This document shows positions 1 to 10,369 of a DNA stretch of 64,000 bases, one piece after another. Numbering within the stretch: position 1 is the stretch's first letter; each line of letters opens with the position of its first letter. Both the position numbers and the translations under genes were made by a program. This DNA comes from a bacterium (GTDB taxonomy: Bacteria; Orphanbacterota; Orphanbacteria; Orphanbacterales; Orphanbacteraceae): the NCBI GenBank assembly GCA_025782575.1, contig JALGYY010000048.1, positions 41,663 to 105,662 on the forward strand, given 5' to 3'. The notes under the pieces were generated by a model. That model saw only the letters and a list, made by a program, of their open reading frames with translations. It had not been told where the DNA came from and did no database searches.

Positions 1-171
1 CTGATCGAACGCTGAAATTTGTGGTCCGGCCGATGGCGATCACCGAGCCACCGGAGGGATGAGCTACCTATGGCTCTTAGAAACTCGCCCGGGTTCCCCG
101 CTTGAGCAGTCTAACCACACAGTATGGTGCCGCCTCTATGAAAACGGAGTTTGTCGTCGGCGCGGTATCGG

Positions 172-949
172 CTAATTCCCCTTCTTTCTTCCGATCGGAA
201 GGATCATCGGGACCCGCCTCCGGTACTGCTCGTATCTCTCTCCGTGCAACGCCACCAGATCCGTTTCCTCGAACCGCGTGCCCATGAGAATGTAAGCCGT
301 CGTAGTAGCGACGAACAGGAAATGGCCCCAGGTCATGTGAGGCGTTGCCCAGAACGCGATGATGAAACCGAGCATGATCGGGTGTCGAACGTGCTTGTAG
401 AGACTCGTCTCTCGGAATTTCGGCTTCGTGTATGTTCCGGAAGCGAAGGAAAACCTGGCGCAGTCCGAAGAGGTCGAAGTGGTCGATCAAGAAGGTCGAT
501 AGAAGTACGAGCAACCAGCCCGCTACAAATACCACCCACAGGACCATCGCCAATGTGCCCGAGAGGTTCCAGACATCACCGCCGATCGGCTGCCACTCCC
601 AGAAAATCAGCAACAGAATCAAGCTGGTTAAGAGTACAAAGGTGCTTCTCTCGACCGACTTGGAAATGACTTTCGTCCATGCGGCCTTGAATCCCGGCCG
701 AGCCATGATGGTGTGCTGCACCGTGAAGATCGAGAGCCGTACGAGGTTTGTGATGATTGCCGCGCCGACTGCTCCGGCCGTCCCGCTGTCGACCCCCTTG
801 GGCACAAGAAAATTGCCCATAAAGCCGATCGCGTACAGGAACGACACCAGAAAGACGACGTAAGAGATGAGACCATACATGAGTGGGAGAAAACCCAATG
901 ATTCCTCCCCGTTCTGCACCTGATGGTGCGTAATCGCCAGGCCATCCAC
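172..949 (-). CDS. mddA: MddA/NnrU-like membrane S-methyltransferase, frameshifted
   Basis: Looks like an integral-membrane methyltransferase of the isoprenylcysteine-methyltransferase-like superfamily, closest to methanethiol S-methyltransferase (MddA), which makes dimethyl sulfide. The N-terminal part carries several membrane segments and the family-typical FLYAIGFMGNFLVPK, QHTIMARPGFKAAWT and LIDHFDLFGLRQV. The C-terminal signature (RHPIMLGF, then ATTTAYILMGTRFEETDLV and the RYEQYRRRVPM end) lies in another frame. The switch occurs near position 430, where the expected FREYTKPKF reads FRNIHEAEI. Joined, the two parts give about 258 residues, the normal family length. Start is a GTG at 949. 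The break may be a one-base sequencing indel or a real frameshift. The family is clear; the exact substrate is inferred. Confidence 0.75.
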
Positions 950-998
950 GGCCTTCGTTTAAATAATCACTCTCTCCACCGTGGCCCGTCAAGAACTC

Positions 999-1694
999 TC
1001 AGTTGCAGGGCAGACTGCAATTGGCAAATGGTATTGCGGAGCCGATACAGCTATGACCGCCACTAAGATGGGGCAGGTATTGAAATGTGTCGAAGAAGTT
1101 CACGACACCATCGCAATTGAAGTCCGCACAATAGCCGAACCCACTGGAGAGCTGCGGCAGGTATTTGAATGTGTCGAAGAAGTTCACCATGCCGTCGCCG
1201 GTAAAATCGGGCGATTTAATACAGAAATCACGTACACCCTGGCAGATCACTGTAGGGTTTCCACAAAGGGATACGACTGTCCAACTCATCGAGATACATC
1301 CGCAGCCGCCGCCACTGAACTTGATCCTCGCCTCGCCGACCGCGTCTGTGGTCGTGAAAATCACAAAGGATCCGGGCCCTGCGTTCGTATTGCATAGCCA
1401 GATGTTCGAAGGGCCGATGGTCGTATTCGGCAGACCGGTGAAATTGACACGAACCTCTAGTGTGCAATTGGTGCACGGAATGCCGGCTGCGCCGATTGCA
1501 AGAATGCGAAGCTCGATCAGGGATAAGTCGCCGGCAGGACACCAGACGAGGGTGGGAGGAATGACTGTCGGGCAAACGTCGTTGTCGATGATGGTTGCGG
1601 AGCAGATCGACGTCGCGGCGGCGGGTGGACACTGCGCAAGAACGACGGCGGGGAGCAAGAGAATGATCGCTACGAGAAAAGTCAATCGTTGCAC
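999..1694 (-). CDS. Secreted protein with C-terminal dockerin-like repeats
   Basis: About 231 residues. The GTG at 1694 is chosen because TAAGGAGGT lies 4 bases upstream and a signal peptide follows at once (LTFLVAIILLLPAVVLAQ). The central part is a cysteine-rich beta domain. The C-terminus has two dockerin-like calcium-binding repeats, DFTGDGMVNFFDTFKYLPQL and DFNCDGVVNFFDTFQYLPHL, each with the D-x-(N/T)-x-D-G spacing of an EF-hand loop. Such repeats usually mediate protein-protein attachment at the cell surface; the partner is unknown. Two cohesin-like proteins are encoded at 24.1-25.2 kb, but a pairing is only a guess. It carries neither of the C-terminal tails seen elsewhere in the window. 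Confidence 0.75.
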   Translation of the reverse strand: MQRLTFLVAIILLLPAVVLAQCPPAAATSICSATIIDNDVCPTVIPPTLVWCPAGDLSLIELRILAIGAAGIPCTNCTLEVRVNFTGLPNTTIGPSNIWLCNTNAGPGSFVIFTTTDAVGEARIKFSGGGCGCISMSWTVVSLCGNPTVICQGVRDFCIKSPDFTGDGMVNFFDTFKYLPQLSSGFGYCADFNCDGVVNFFDTFQYLPHLSGGHSCIGSAIPFANCSLPCN

Positions 1695-1872
1695 GGGGAC
1701 CTCCTTAGGAATCTGTCCAAGGACGGGTAAGTGGTGGCGTATCGAATAGTAACACTTAGACATGCCGTACCGCAAGAAACCTTCTCTTCATTGCTGTATC
1801 CGATCGGGTAGGGGCTTTACTTCTTCGGGACGGTTCATTCGGCGCCACCCTTCATTTTCAATTCTGATCGAA

Positions 1873-2085
1873 TCAGCGGTTCAGTAGACCGCGCTGAATT
1901 CCCTCGCCAAGGCCGAACGTGGATCCGACAGTGCCGACAATGCTATCTTTGGTATCCAGAACGAGGGCCTGGTCCTCCGGAATGATGTCTTCCCCCGTTG
2001 TGCTCTCCCCTTCGATTCGCTTGACACGCGGTGGCGTTCGTCGGTGTGAGTCCTGTTTCACAGGGTGCCGTTTTGATTCAGTCAT
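1873..2085 (-). CDS. Small hypothetical protein
   Basis: 70 residues, charged and polar, with no recognised domain. The start overlaps the last 8 bases of the monooxygenase gene upstream, which suggests translational coupling and is the main reason to accept it. The C-terminal half contains a glycine-rich segment (DSIVGTVGSTFGLGEGIQ). No function can be proposed. Confidence 0.4.
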   Translation of the reverse strand: MTESKRHPVKQDSHRRTPPRVKRIEGESTTGEDIIPEDQALVLDTKDSIVGTVGSTFGLGEGIQRGLLNR

Positions 2086-2434
2086 TTACATCAGTGCTCA
2101 GGAATACTTCATGGATCTCGAGTTTGCTCGGCCCGGAGAACATCTCCGCCGGCGCTCGATTCTTGTGAGCCTCAGCGAAGGCCGGGCTCTTGGTCCACGC
2201 GGTAAAATCATCGAGACCGCGCCACCAGGTCTTGATCTCGTAGAAACCTTCGATTTCGGAATCGTCGATAAATCCTCCCGATCCATGGTCAAAACTCATC
2301 GGCCTCGGTCGGTGGACTTCGTTCCGGATAAAACCTGGTGCTCGATCGACGAGGTGAACTCGCTTCCTGAATCGATCCTCAAAATCAGCCTCGTAACCTT
2401 CGGCCACTGGAATACGATTTGTGACGACGATCAT
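2078..2434 (-). CDS. Antibiotic-biosynthesis-monooxygenase (ABM) family protein
   Basis: 118 residues, the usual length for a one-domain ABM/IsdG-like ferredoxin-fold enzyme. It starts with the strand MIVVTNRIPVAEGYEADFED and has the typical middle FYEIKTWWRGLDDFTAWTKS, where the aromatic W/F residues line the pocket, followed by SPAFAEAH. Homologues are heme-degrading or small-aromatic oxygenases working as dimers without a prosthetic group; the substrate here cannot be read from the sequence. AAGGAG precedes the ATG by about 6 bases. A 70-residue hypothetical gene overlaps its end, so the two probably form one transcript. Confidence 0.75.
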   Translation of the reverse strand: MIVVTNRIPVAEGYEADFEDRFRKRVHLVDRAPGFIRNEVHRPRPMSFDHGSGGFIDDSEIEGFYEIKTWWRGLDDFTAWTKSPAFAEAHKNRAPAEMFSGPSKLEIHEVFLSTDVND

Positions 2435-2507
2435 GATTTCTCCTTAACGATCTCAGAACCCTGTGGCTTCAGTCAATCTCGCCGGCACTGGCCTGTTTGA
2501 TCCTATC

Positions 2508-2552
2508 CGAGCGCGGCTCACGATTGATTCCACGATACCACAACCAATCTCT
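2508..2552 (+). repeat. Dispersed repeat A, partial copy
   Basis: Shows the right half of repeat A: a version of gattcacgcttgattcc followed by acgataccacaac. It lies between divergently transcribed genes. See the full copies at 56833 and 58785. Confidence 0.6.
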
Positions 2553-2668
2553 GGTATATATAATAGGTGTGCAAACAAGAGCAATCATGCCTGAAAATGT
2601 CCTCTAATTCTGGGGGGAAGGTCCCATCAATTCTGGAACCGTACAGCTATCCATGAGGGCTCCTGCCG

Positions 2669-4924
2669 GTGATCGGTAGAATGCTCGGCCACTACAGGAT
2701 CGAAAAACAATTGGGATCGGGTGGTATGGGTGTGGTTTATCGCGCTCGGGACACGCGCCTGCAACGGCCGGTGGCAATCAAGCTGATTACCGGGCACGAA
2801 TTGTCCGAAGCGGCTCAGGCTTTGATCCTCAAGGAAGCGCGGACAGCTTCGTCGTTGAACCATCCGAACATCTGTACGGTACACGAGGTCGGCTAGACAG
2901 AATCGAACGCCTACATCGTCATGGAACTTGTCGAAGGGGTCAATCTCGATGATGTGATTCCCCCATCGGGCATGGAGGAGGAGGACCTCATCTCGCTCGG
3001 CGGGCAACTGGCGGACGCCCTGGCCCACGCCCACGAACGTGGGATCGTTCATCGAGACCTTAAGAGCTCGAATGTGATCGTGACGATAGAGGGACGATTG
3101 AAGGTGCTCGATTTCGGCCTCGCCGAACGACTGAAGGAGAGCGACCCGGACTCGATAGAAACCGAGCTTCTCGAAACGAGACCCACGGCGGGGTCGATTG
3201 CCGGCACTCTGCACTACATGTCCCCCGAAATTTTGAGCGGGCATTCGGTGGATTTCCGGGGCGACGTCTGGGCGGCCGGTGTCGTGCTCTATGAGATGGC
3301 GACCGGTCACTTACCCTTTCGGGGCAATACGACATTTGAGGTGAGCTCGGCGATTCTTCGAGAGGTTACACCGTCCCTTCCCTCCCATGTACCGTTCGGC
3401 GTTCGGCGTATCATCGAGCAGTGCCTCCAGAAGGATCCTGCGCTCAGATATGCTGCTGGGGACGAGCTCAAGACAGCGCTCGAAACAACCGGATCCGGGG
3501 CCGAGAGTGAACGTCCTCCTGCACGTTCGGGATTCCCGGTAATCCGGGCACTCGTCGTACTTCCCCTGGAAAACTTGTCCGGAGACGAAAGCCAGGACTA
3601 CTTCGCTGACGGGATGACCGAAGCGATCACCGCTCGAGTTGCAAGGCTCGGTAAGCTACGGGTGATTTCGCGGACGTCGGCCATGCAGTACAAAGGGACG
3701 CGAAAGCCGTTACCGGTGATCGCCCGGGAGCTCGGCGTCGACACTGTGGTCGAGGGTTCCGTTGTGCGATCCGGAGACCGCGTTCGGATTACCGCCCAGC
3801 TCATCCGGGCAGAGACGGATGAACACCTCTGGGGGGAGACCTATGATCGCGATCTTCACGATATTCTGGAACTCCAGGCGGATGTGTCAAAAGCAATCGT
3901 GGAGAAGATCCAGGTCAGGCTGACCGCGAAGGAACGTGCACAACTCTCGGCCGCGAGCCGGGTGGAACCAAAGGCGTACGAAGAATACCTGAAAGGGCGG
4001 TATGCCTGGGGGAAGCGAACGAGAGATGGTCTGAAGCAGGGGATCACGCACTATCGAAAGGCGATCGACATCGACCCGACTTACGCTCTCGCCTACGCGG
4101 GACTCGCCGAATGTTACAACGTCCTGGGCTTCCAGGGGACGGTCTCCCCTCGCGACTCTTTCTCTCCGGCGGCTGCGGCGGCGAGGAAGGCGCTCGAGAT
4201 CGACGACTCCCTCGCAGAAGCCCATTACTCCCTCGGCTACGCCTCGCTTCACTACCGCTGGAATTGGAAAGAGGCGGGCGACTCGTTTCTTGCGGGGCTC
4301 CGGCTCGACCCGAGCTACCCGACGGGGCATCATTGGTACGCCCTCTACCTGGCAGGACTGGAACGGCGCGAAGAGGCTCTCGCCGAGCTCGAGAAAGCAA
4401 CTGAGCTGGACCCGCTTTCGGTGATCATCCGTACGGCATACGCCTGGGTTCATCACTTGTTTCGTGAATTTGACGTCGCGATCGACATGTACGACAAAGC
4501 TCTGGATATGAATCCCGAGTTTTGGGCGGCACGCCTGTTCCGCGGTGTTGCCTATGTGGACAGCTTAAGTTTCGACAAAGCCCTGGCGGCGCTCCCGTCC
4601 GTACTCGACGCCTTCGGAAGAGAGGCTACGGTGATCGGGATATACGGTTACGCGCTCGGGAAGGCTGGCGACAAAGTGAAGGCTCTGGAGTGCCTGCGCG
4701 AACTCGAGGATATTTCCCGGCGGCAATACGTACGCCCGAATGAGTTCGCACGGGTCCACATCGGCCTCGGGGAGACGGACAAGGCAATTGCCTGGCTCGA
4801 GAGAGCATTCGAGGAAGGGGGAAACGGCCTCAACTACATGCACCTCGAGCCCTTCTACGATTCCCTCCGGGACGATGTCCGGTTTCAGGCGCTTGTCAGC
4901 CGCGTACTGGAAACACGATTGTAG
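2669..4924 (+). CDS. Ser/Thr protein kinase with TolB-like and TPR domains, interrupted by an in-frame TAG
   Basis: A PknB-type kinase (about residues 5-270) with G-loop GSGGMGVVYRA, the ATP-binding lysine in VAIKLI, catalytic HRDLKSSN and DFG. It is followed by a TolB-N/FlgO-like domain (VLPLENLSGDESQDYFADGM to TAQLIRAETDEHLWGETYDR) and about eight TPR-like helix pairs. This kinase-TolB-TPR layout is common in Acidobacteria and candidate phyla; it is probably cytoplasmic signalling. The codon at 2894-2896 is TAG in an otherwise uninterrupted frame, between the strands before the hinge, where CAG would fit (HEVG-Q-TESNAYIVMELVEG). As read, a 75-residue stub and a fragment from 2921 lacking the G-loop would be made. 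GTG at 2669 or ATG at 2681 could start it; neither has a strong ribosome-binding site. Confidence 0.85.
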
Positions 4925-5468
4925 CTGGACTCATGTCCATTCACCGGGTTCCTTGCAGATCCGGACAGGCACCAGCCCGTCGCCCCCCCGGTTTGTCACG
5001 AGAGCCGGATTGAGTTATGATGACTGTGTAATTTGAATCGAAGCGTCCATGGAGACGGAACCCTCGGCATAGCCCTTGCATCTTGCCCACCACGAACCCC
5101 GGCTGAGATTTCACGCAACTCCCAGCGGAACTTCGCGATAACAAAAAGTGAGCGGTTGGAATCGGGGCGGTCACGTCCGCGAAAAGGTGACGGTCCACAT
5201 TCTAAAAAGTGTCGCTCCCCGAATTGCACGTGAACTGCATACACTTCGGAACCACTCAGCGAAAGGAGGCCGCACTTTCGATCGAGTAGAGTCACCACCA
5301 TAAAGTCAGATCCCATCATTTTAGACGGCGGACTTGTACGTGGGCGAGCGAATGTTCCGGTTTTTCCGTTTGCTTCCCTGCACTGTTTCGTTCCCGGGAA
5401 ACATGGTGTCCGACACCCGGAGATTACTTTGTCGGATTGATTGGCCAGCAATTCCAGGAGACAATACG
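4925..5468. other. Gene-free interval
   Basis: Between the kinase and the LysM protein. Short overlapping frames on both strands show no family features or ribosome-binding sites. No repeat of the A, B or C families was recognised here. Confidence 0.6.
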
Positions 5469-7154
5469 ATGCCTACACCAGTAGGAAGCGCCGGTGGCCA
5501 GCCCGCCAACACACAAGAGACGAAGAAAACGGTGGCGCGCCAAGGCCAGACCCTGAAGCAGATCGCCAACCAGAACGGCACTACCGAGGCGGAGCTGCTC
5601 AAGGCAAATCCGCACTTGAAAGATACGAAGCTCCAGGGGGGGATGGAGATCCGGCTCCCCGACTCTGAAGGGAGGAAGTCCCCGGACAAGGGCAGCACGA
5701 CCGCAAAACCAGCCGGCCATTTGATCGACCTCCACCCCAAGGTTGGTCCGGATCGAGCCCGTGTCGACAGGATTCTGGGAAAAGGACAATTGTTGCAGAC
5801 CCCATCCGCTGATGGCGTCCGCACGGTGCAGATGAACGCTTCGGCCAAGGTCGAGCCTCAGCACCTCGACAAGGACTACCTCCTCGATCTAGCGGACAAG
5901 TCCCCGAAGGAGCTCCAGAGCTGGTATGGGACAGCCTCGGATTCGTTGAAACGCAGGGTCCAGGGAACCTTCTCGAAAGTCGATGGGTCGAAGCTGCCCC
6001 CAAGTGAAAGATCGAAGCTGCAGAAGCTCGGGAAAGACTTGAATCGCATTCAGCAGAAGCACAACCAGAAATGGACCGCCGACCATTACGGAAAAATGAC
6101 GGAGCGGGAGATCATCAACGAACTCCAGAACAAGTCGCCGCGACAGATCGTGGAAGATCTAGGGTATCTCAGCACCGGCAGCACCAAGGGCGGAAAGCAG
6201 GTTCGGCAGAAGTTCGTTAATGCGCTCGAGAGAGGGATGCGGACCCGGCAATCGGGAACCTCGCCAAGCATCAGTTACCCCATGATCAGCCCGGGACATA
6301 TTTACGAGGCGGCAGCCAATTACAGCGGCCCCGGATCCGCGCTCGTGAAGGCCGAGAGCGCCAGAATGCTCTACAACAACACCGACAAAGCAGCAGAAAG
6401 GAAATTTCCTGATCCCGACCCCAAGATCAAGCAGGGCGGTGCCATGGGGAAGAGAATGTACGCCGCCCGGATGAAGGAGATCGTCGAGGATCGAACAATA
6501 TTCATGAGAGCCGAACTCGCGAAAGCTGCTCCTACATTAAAGCGGCTCATGGGTACTGACCCGACCGGCTTCGTCAAGATTATGGAAAACTGGAACGATG
6601 GCGCCAAGGTCTTCCCCGAGATCCTCACCGCCGTCGCGCGCAGCGAGTACAAAAAAGATCCTAAGAAGGGTGCGGAGTTCATCGGCAATATCATCGGAGC
6701 AACAGCCGCGGAATTCGGAAAGTCGGTCGCCAGTTCGAATTATAAAAAGGCGAATACCATGGGCAACGACCTCGGGTTTGTTCTGGGCGCGGCGGAAGTC
6801 GCGATCGGAAACATCGCCAAGGAAGAGAACGCCAAAGTCGACTTCGGAAAGGACGTGATCGGCTTCGCTACCAGAATGATCAAGAAGAGCGGAATCCCCG
6901 GTGCGAGTCAGATCGCGGAGATCACCGACAATATCATCGATGACATGGCGAAGCGTGAAAAGGGCCAGGTGGACAGCTGGAGGGATACGATTTTCTTCGG
7001 CTTCAAAGCTCTGATTGTCGAAACGTACGACAAGGTGAGTCCAAACGCCGGCTATGCCATGGGCAGCCCCGAGGGCATAATCCACGAGGAGAACAAGGAC
7101 GTCTACAAAACCGGATATCAGGAGCGCTACAGGGAGGTCAAGAAGGGTTATTAG
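5469..7154 (+). CDS. LysM-domain protein with long helical C-terminal region
   Basis: 561 residues from the ATG at 5469, preceded by AGGAGA about 7 bases upstream; the frame is open further upstream but without a better start. Residues about 22-66 form one LysM module (TVARQGQTLKQIANQNGTTE through LLKANPHL to MEIRLPD), which normally binds peptidoglycan or chitin-like glycans. The remaining 490 residues are mostly helical and charged, with a glycine/alanine-rich hydrophobic part near residues 400-470 (EFIGNIIGATAAEFG). There is no signal peptide, so export would need a dedicated machine, or the protein acts in the cytoplasm. I do not recognise the helical part; a toxin or effector role is speculation. 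Confidence 0.65.
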   Translation: MPTPVGSAGGQPANTQETKKTVARQGQTLKQIANQNGTTEAELLKANPHLKDTKLQGGMEIRLPDSEGRKSPDKGSTTAKPAGHLIDLHPKVGPDRARVDRILGKGQLLQTPSADGVRTVQMNASAKVEPQHLDKDYLLDLADKSPKELQSWYGTASDSLKRRVQGTFSKVDGSKLPPSERSKLQKLGKDLNRIQQKHNQKWTADHYGKMTEREIINELQNKSPRQIVEDLGYLSTGSTKGGKQVRQKFVNALERGMRTRQSGTSPSISYPMISPGHIYEAAANYSGPGSALVKAESARMLYNNTDKAAERKFPDPDPKIKQGGAMGKRMYAARMKEIVEDRTIFMRAELAKAAPTLKRLMGTDPTGFVKIMENWNDGAKVFPEILTAVARSEYKKDPKKGAEFIGNIIGATAAEFGKSVASSNYKKANTMGNDLGFVLGAAEVAIGNIAKEENAKVDFGKDVIGFATRMIKKSGIPGASQIAEITDNIIDDMAKREKGQVDSWRDTIFFGFKALIVETYDKVSPNAGYAMGSPEGIIHEENKDVYKTGYQERYREVKKGY

Positions 7155-7223
7155 CCTGTAGCGGGTCATCGTAGACGGGACGGAGTCAAGCGAAGAGTTA
7201 GCCCCTAATTAAGGAGTTAGCAA

Positions 7224-7739
7224 ATGCGTAGCTTCCAATCACTGCTCTACGGACTCGCCGCGATCCTAGTCTTTTGTGCCCCACTCCTTGCAGAGATTGA
7301 GCAAATTCCGGTCGTTCGGTTGAGTGCCGATACTGAGGTTGCGGCTACTCCCGAACAAGTATGGAATTTCATGACTTCCGGGAAAAACCTGGTCACATGG
7401 TGCCCGTACTGGAAAACTCCCGACAACGCCAAGATCAGTATCACGTCCGTAGGTGATGTTCTCGACTTTACAGACGATTGGGGCAACGGTGGCCGGTCTG
7501 TCATTACCTTTTTGAATGCCCCTACGGAACTCCGGGTAGCCCATGAGCCAACTAATGGATCGTACATATGCCAAGCTCGTTTGATCCTGGAAGCAACCGA
7601 GTCGGGAACGAAAGTCCTCTACATCGAGCAGTACACCGATGAGAGCACTCCCGAAGAACTGGAATCGACCGCTGCCACGATGGAAACGGCGATGCGCCAA
7701 ACGCTTGAAACACTCCGGAGTGGAATCGAAGCGCAATAG
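7224..7739 (+). CDS. Secreted SRPBCC (START-like) family protein
   Basis: 171 residues with a signal peptide (SLLYGLAAILVFCAPLLAE). The mature part has the SRPBCC pattern: an initial strand ending in ADTEVAATPEQVWNFMTSG, a central W-x-P-Y-W segment, and a long C-terminal helix (TAATMETAMRQTLETLRSGI). The fold binds hydrophobic ligands; export to the periplasm is less usual. AAGGAG sits 8 bases before the ATG. It follows the LysM gene by 69 bases on the same strand and may share its transcript. Confidence 0.7.
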   Translation: MRSFQSLLYGLAAILVFCAPLLAEIEQIPVVRLSADTEVAATPEQVWNFMTSGKNLVTWCPYWKTPDNAKISITSVGDVLDFTDDWGNGGRSVITFLNAPTELRVAHEPTNGSYICQARLILEATESGTKVLYIEQYTDESTPEELESTAATMETAMRQTLETLRSGIEAQ

Positions 7740-7895
7740 GCGAATCAGTTCACAGGGAGACACCGTCGTTTTCGGGGCCTATCGCAGTCAATCTTTGGCC
7801 GGCATGCTGAGACTCAGAGACTCGTGTGAATAACCTCGGAATGCGCTAAGAGAGTTTAGTGATCAATCCGGCACCCGTCTCGTCCTCCGTACCTC

Positions 7896-9094
7896 CTACC
7901 GAAACATCCCCTTCACTGCTCCCCAGTTCGTATGCTCCACCGCTGTAGTTCCCCCGCACACAACGTCGAGCGCGCCAATCAAACCATACGCAGCGCCGTC
8001 GGGATGATTGCCGGGTGCGCAGGGTGAGTTGCTGTGGAGGGTGAAGTCACCATTAGGTGCATCACAGAAAAGCGGATCGCTTGAAAAGTTGTCGTTCGCG
8101 CCATTCTGTCATTGGCGAACCCTTCTGTGAACCTGCAGTTTTGAACGGTTGGCGATGATCCAAACGCACTGACCCCGCCACCGTTATTGGCTCTGTTCCC
8201 TGCAAACGTACAGACATCGATCACCGGCGCAGAGTTCAACGTGCATAGGACGGCTCCCCCGTAAGCCGCTGCAACATTGTCTGTCAGCAGGCAGGAATTT
8301 ATGTTGCCGGCCGAGTTGCGGACATAAATTGCTCCGCCTCCCCCTCCCGCCGTGTTGGCGGCCATCTCGCAGTCCTCGACCGTCACGTCCGACAGTACCC
8401 AGGTCGCGATCGCTCCACCGCCAGTGCCTGCCATGTTCCCTGTAAACGTGCAGCCGATGATGTTGGCTGTTGATGCATGTCCGAGAAACCCTGCGCCTGA
8501 GAGCCCGGATTCGTTGTTATTAAAATTACAGTCTTCGACTAAAGGGGAGGATTCATGAGAGTCGATTCCCCCACCATGCTCGCCGACTATGTTGCCTACA
8601 AAATCGCAGTTCCTGATCGTGGCGTCCGAGCCAAGTCGAAGACCGATGCCCCCGCCTCGTAACGCCGAGTTTCCCTGGAACAGACAATCCTCGATGGTCG
8701 GACTCGATGCGTTGGTACAGAATACTCCGCCACCGTAGAGGACCGTGGTGCCACCAGTGATGGTGAGGCCGATGATTCTGGACCCACCCCCCTCGCCATT
8801 TTGCAGAATGAATCCGCGACCGAGGCCGGCAGCATCGACCGTTGTCAAGGCCGCACCGCTTTCGGAAATGACCGTGACCGCCTTGCCCTGGAAGTCAATG
8901 TCGCGGTTCCCAACTCCGGTATGGGTTCCCGCGGCTACCAGAACGGTGTCACCGTTTGATACCGAATCAATCCCTGCTTGAATCGTCGGGGCATCGCCAG
9001 TTCCGTCGGTGAGGATGTATCAGGTAGCTGCGTGCGCACCCGATACAGAAAAGACAATGGCGATCAGGGTATGGATGATGGTAGAAAGGCGCAT
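7896..9094 (-). pseudogene. Right-handed beta-helix secreted protein, broken by TGA and frameshift
   Basis: A relative of the beta-helix genes at 25.3 and 28.1 kb. From the ATG at 9094 (GAGGTAAG upstream) a signal peptide is read, ending SVSGAHAAT. The next codon is TGA at 9020-9022, exactly where the paralogue at 27998 has TGG (TTWTILPDSTGDAPTIQAG); this frame then continues YILTDGTGDAPTIQAGIDS. The body has repeated GGG(I/V/A) and (F/L)xGN motifs typical of polymorphic-outer-membrane-like beta-helix repeats. Near 8105 the frame shifts, probably with loss of about 40 codons, since the paralogue segment containing GGDWIAG is absent. The last part ends NWGAVKGMFR at 7896, the same C-terminal signature as the 28086 gene. 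Two independent lesions suggest a real pseudogene. Confidence 0.75.
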
Positions 9095-9187
9095 GATCTT
9101 ACCTCGTAGCTGGAGACCAGAATGTGCCGGGGGCTACTTTATCCAGTATATCACAGAAGAAGGGGGGCGTCTGAATCACCGACCGTG

Positions 9188-10042
9188 TTATCGCCTTAGC
9201 AGTACATCAAATCCTGAAACCAGAAGCTCTTCGTCAGGTATTGCGGAAAATTCGGACGCCATTTTGTTCCTGGGTGTTGGCAGGTCCTTCCATGTGGCAA
9301 CGCTCACATTCTCTACTGAGAAACCTACTGCCTCAAATCGCCGGATCATATCGCGATACGAGATTCGATTTGTGTAGAAACCCGACCGGGCCATCCACTC
9401 GGCTTCCCAGAACCTGCTCGCTATCCTTTTGTTATTGAGCGCCCCGCCGAGATGGTCTCTCAAGTCAACCTTGTGAGACAGGATACCTCCTGGTCTCACG
9501 ATTCGATACAATTCTAGCAATGTCGAGTCAAACTCATGCTCGCGTATGTGCTCAAGAACAGCATGTGACCAGACAAAATCAACACTGCTCTCCGGAATGG
9601 TCATAAGTGACCGGAGACCATCTTCCAGATAGATACCACCGTAACGCGAGAGCACTTGATTGAGAGTCGCAGAACCGCCGATATCCGCGACTTCAAAGCC
9701 TCGGTCCTTCAGTGCCGCAACGACCCTTGTATACACATCAACATCCTCGATGGCAAATCGACCGGTGTCGACAAGGTAACAAGTGGACGCACCATGAGCG
9801 CTCGCCACGATTGCCGACGCCACCGAATCCCCCACCCCGAGTTCGAGGCCGACAAATTCCGATCCGCTCGCATCAGATTTCCATCGGGCGAAGTGTCTCG
9901 TGAAGACGCCGATCGCGTAGGCCGGATCATGCATTTTCCCGCGTCGAAAGACGCCGATGCCGGCAAAGATTCGATAGCCAAGAGGGATCCGAGATAGAAC
10001 TATCTTTGCAAGAATCTTGCCCCACCAGGGTATCGCCATCAT
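9188..10042 (-). CDS. SAM-dependent methyltransferase (class I)
   Basis: 284 residues. A Methyltransf_11-like core is visible: the glycine-rich loop as VGLELGVGDSVAS, an acidic second strand (CYLVDTGRF), motif IV as VDFVWSHAVLEHI and the post-motif LYRIVRPGGILSHKVDL. The sequence resembles sugar- or lipid-linked methyltransferases of surface polysaccharide clusters, and the divergent neighbours (SGNH protein, MBOAT, ATP-grasp) support such a role. The substrate is not deducible. Confidence 0.75.
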   Translation of the reverse strand: MMAIPWWGKILAKIVLSRIPLGYRIFAGIGVFRRGKMHDPAYAIGVFTRHFARWKSDASGSEFVGLELGVGDSVASAIVASAHGASTCYLVDTGRFAIEDVDVYTRVVAALKDRGFEVADIGGSATLNQVLSRYGGIYLEDGLRSLMTIPESSVDFVWSHAVLEHIREHEFDSTLLELYRIVRPGGILSHKVDLRDHLGGALNNKRIASRFWEAEWMARSGFYTNRISYRDMIRRFEAVGFSVENVSVATWKDLPTPRNKMASEFSAIPDEELLVSGFDVLLRR

Positions 10043-10082
10043 TACCCCTATCCCGCGAAGAGGAAAGACCGAGCATCAGCGA

Positions 10083-10124
10083 CTACTTGAAGAAACTCTT
10101 CAAGCCGCCCCAGCTGGATTCCTC
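10083..10124 (-). pseudogene. Orphan C-terminal tail remnant (EESSWGGLKSFFK)
   Basis: The minus strand reads EESSWGGLKSFFK followed by a stop, matching the C-terminal signature of other secreted proteins here (for example EESSWGEVKNLFR at 24087). An in-frame stop lies two codons upstream, so only the tail of a lost gene remains. Confidence 0.55.
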
Positions 10125-10194
10125 TGCTCATAGTATAGCGCGGAGGGTGACCAGTCACCAGGCTACGCCCACCTAACGGACCAGAGAGATCTTC

Positions 10195-10290
10195 CTCGAC
10201 TCCACATGGTCTCCCGCCTCCAGGCGGAGGGATTGGCGTTCATCCCGTGCGGATTATCCCTCTTCGGCGGACAGCCACCGGACGGAACGA
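10195..10290 (+). repeat. Possible dispersed repeat C, degenerate
   Basis: Contains ggcggagggattggcgttcatc and a later ggcggacagc, resembling repeat C (gggaggatggattggcgttc, gggcagatggag, gaaggacagc). It lies in the 327-base gap before the SGNH gene, which otherwise holds no gene. Confidence 0.35.
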
Positions 10291-10369
10291 TTGGCCCGGG
10301 ATTTAGGCGATCGTCTATACTGGCGAATACACGAACACATGTAGATACTCAGAACGGCAAGAAGACACA

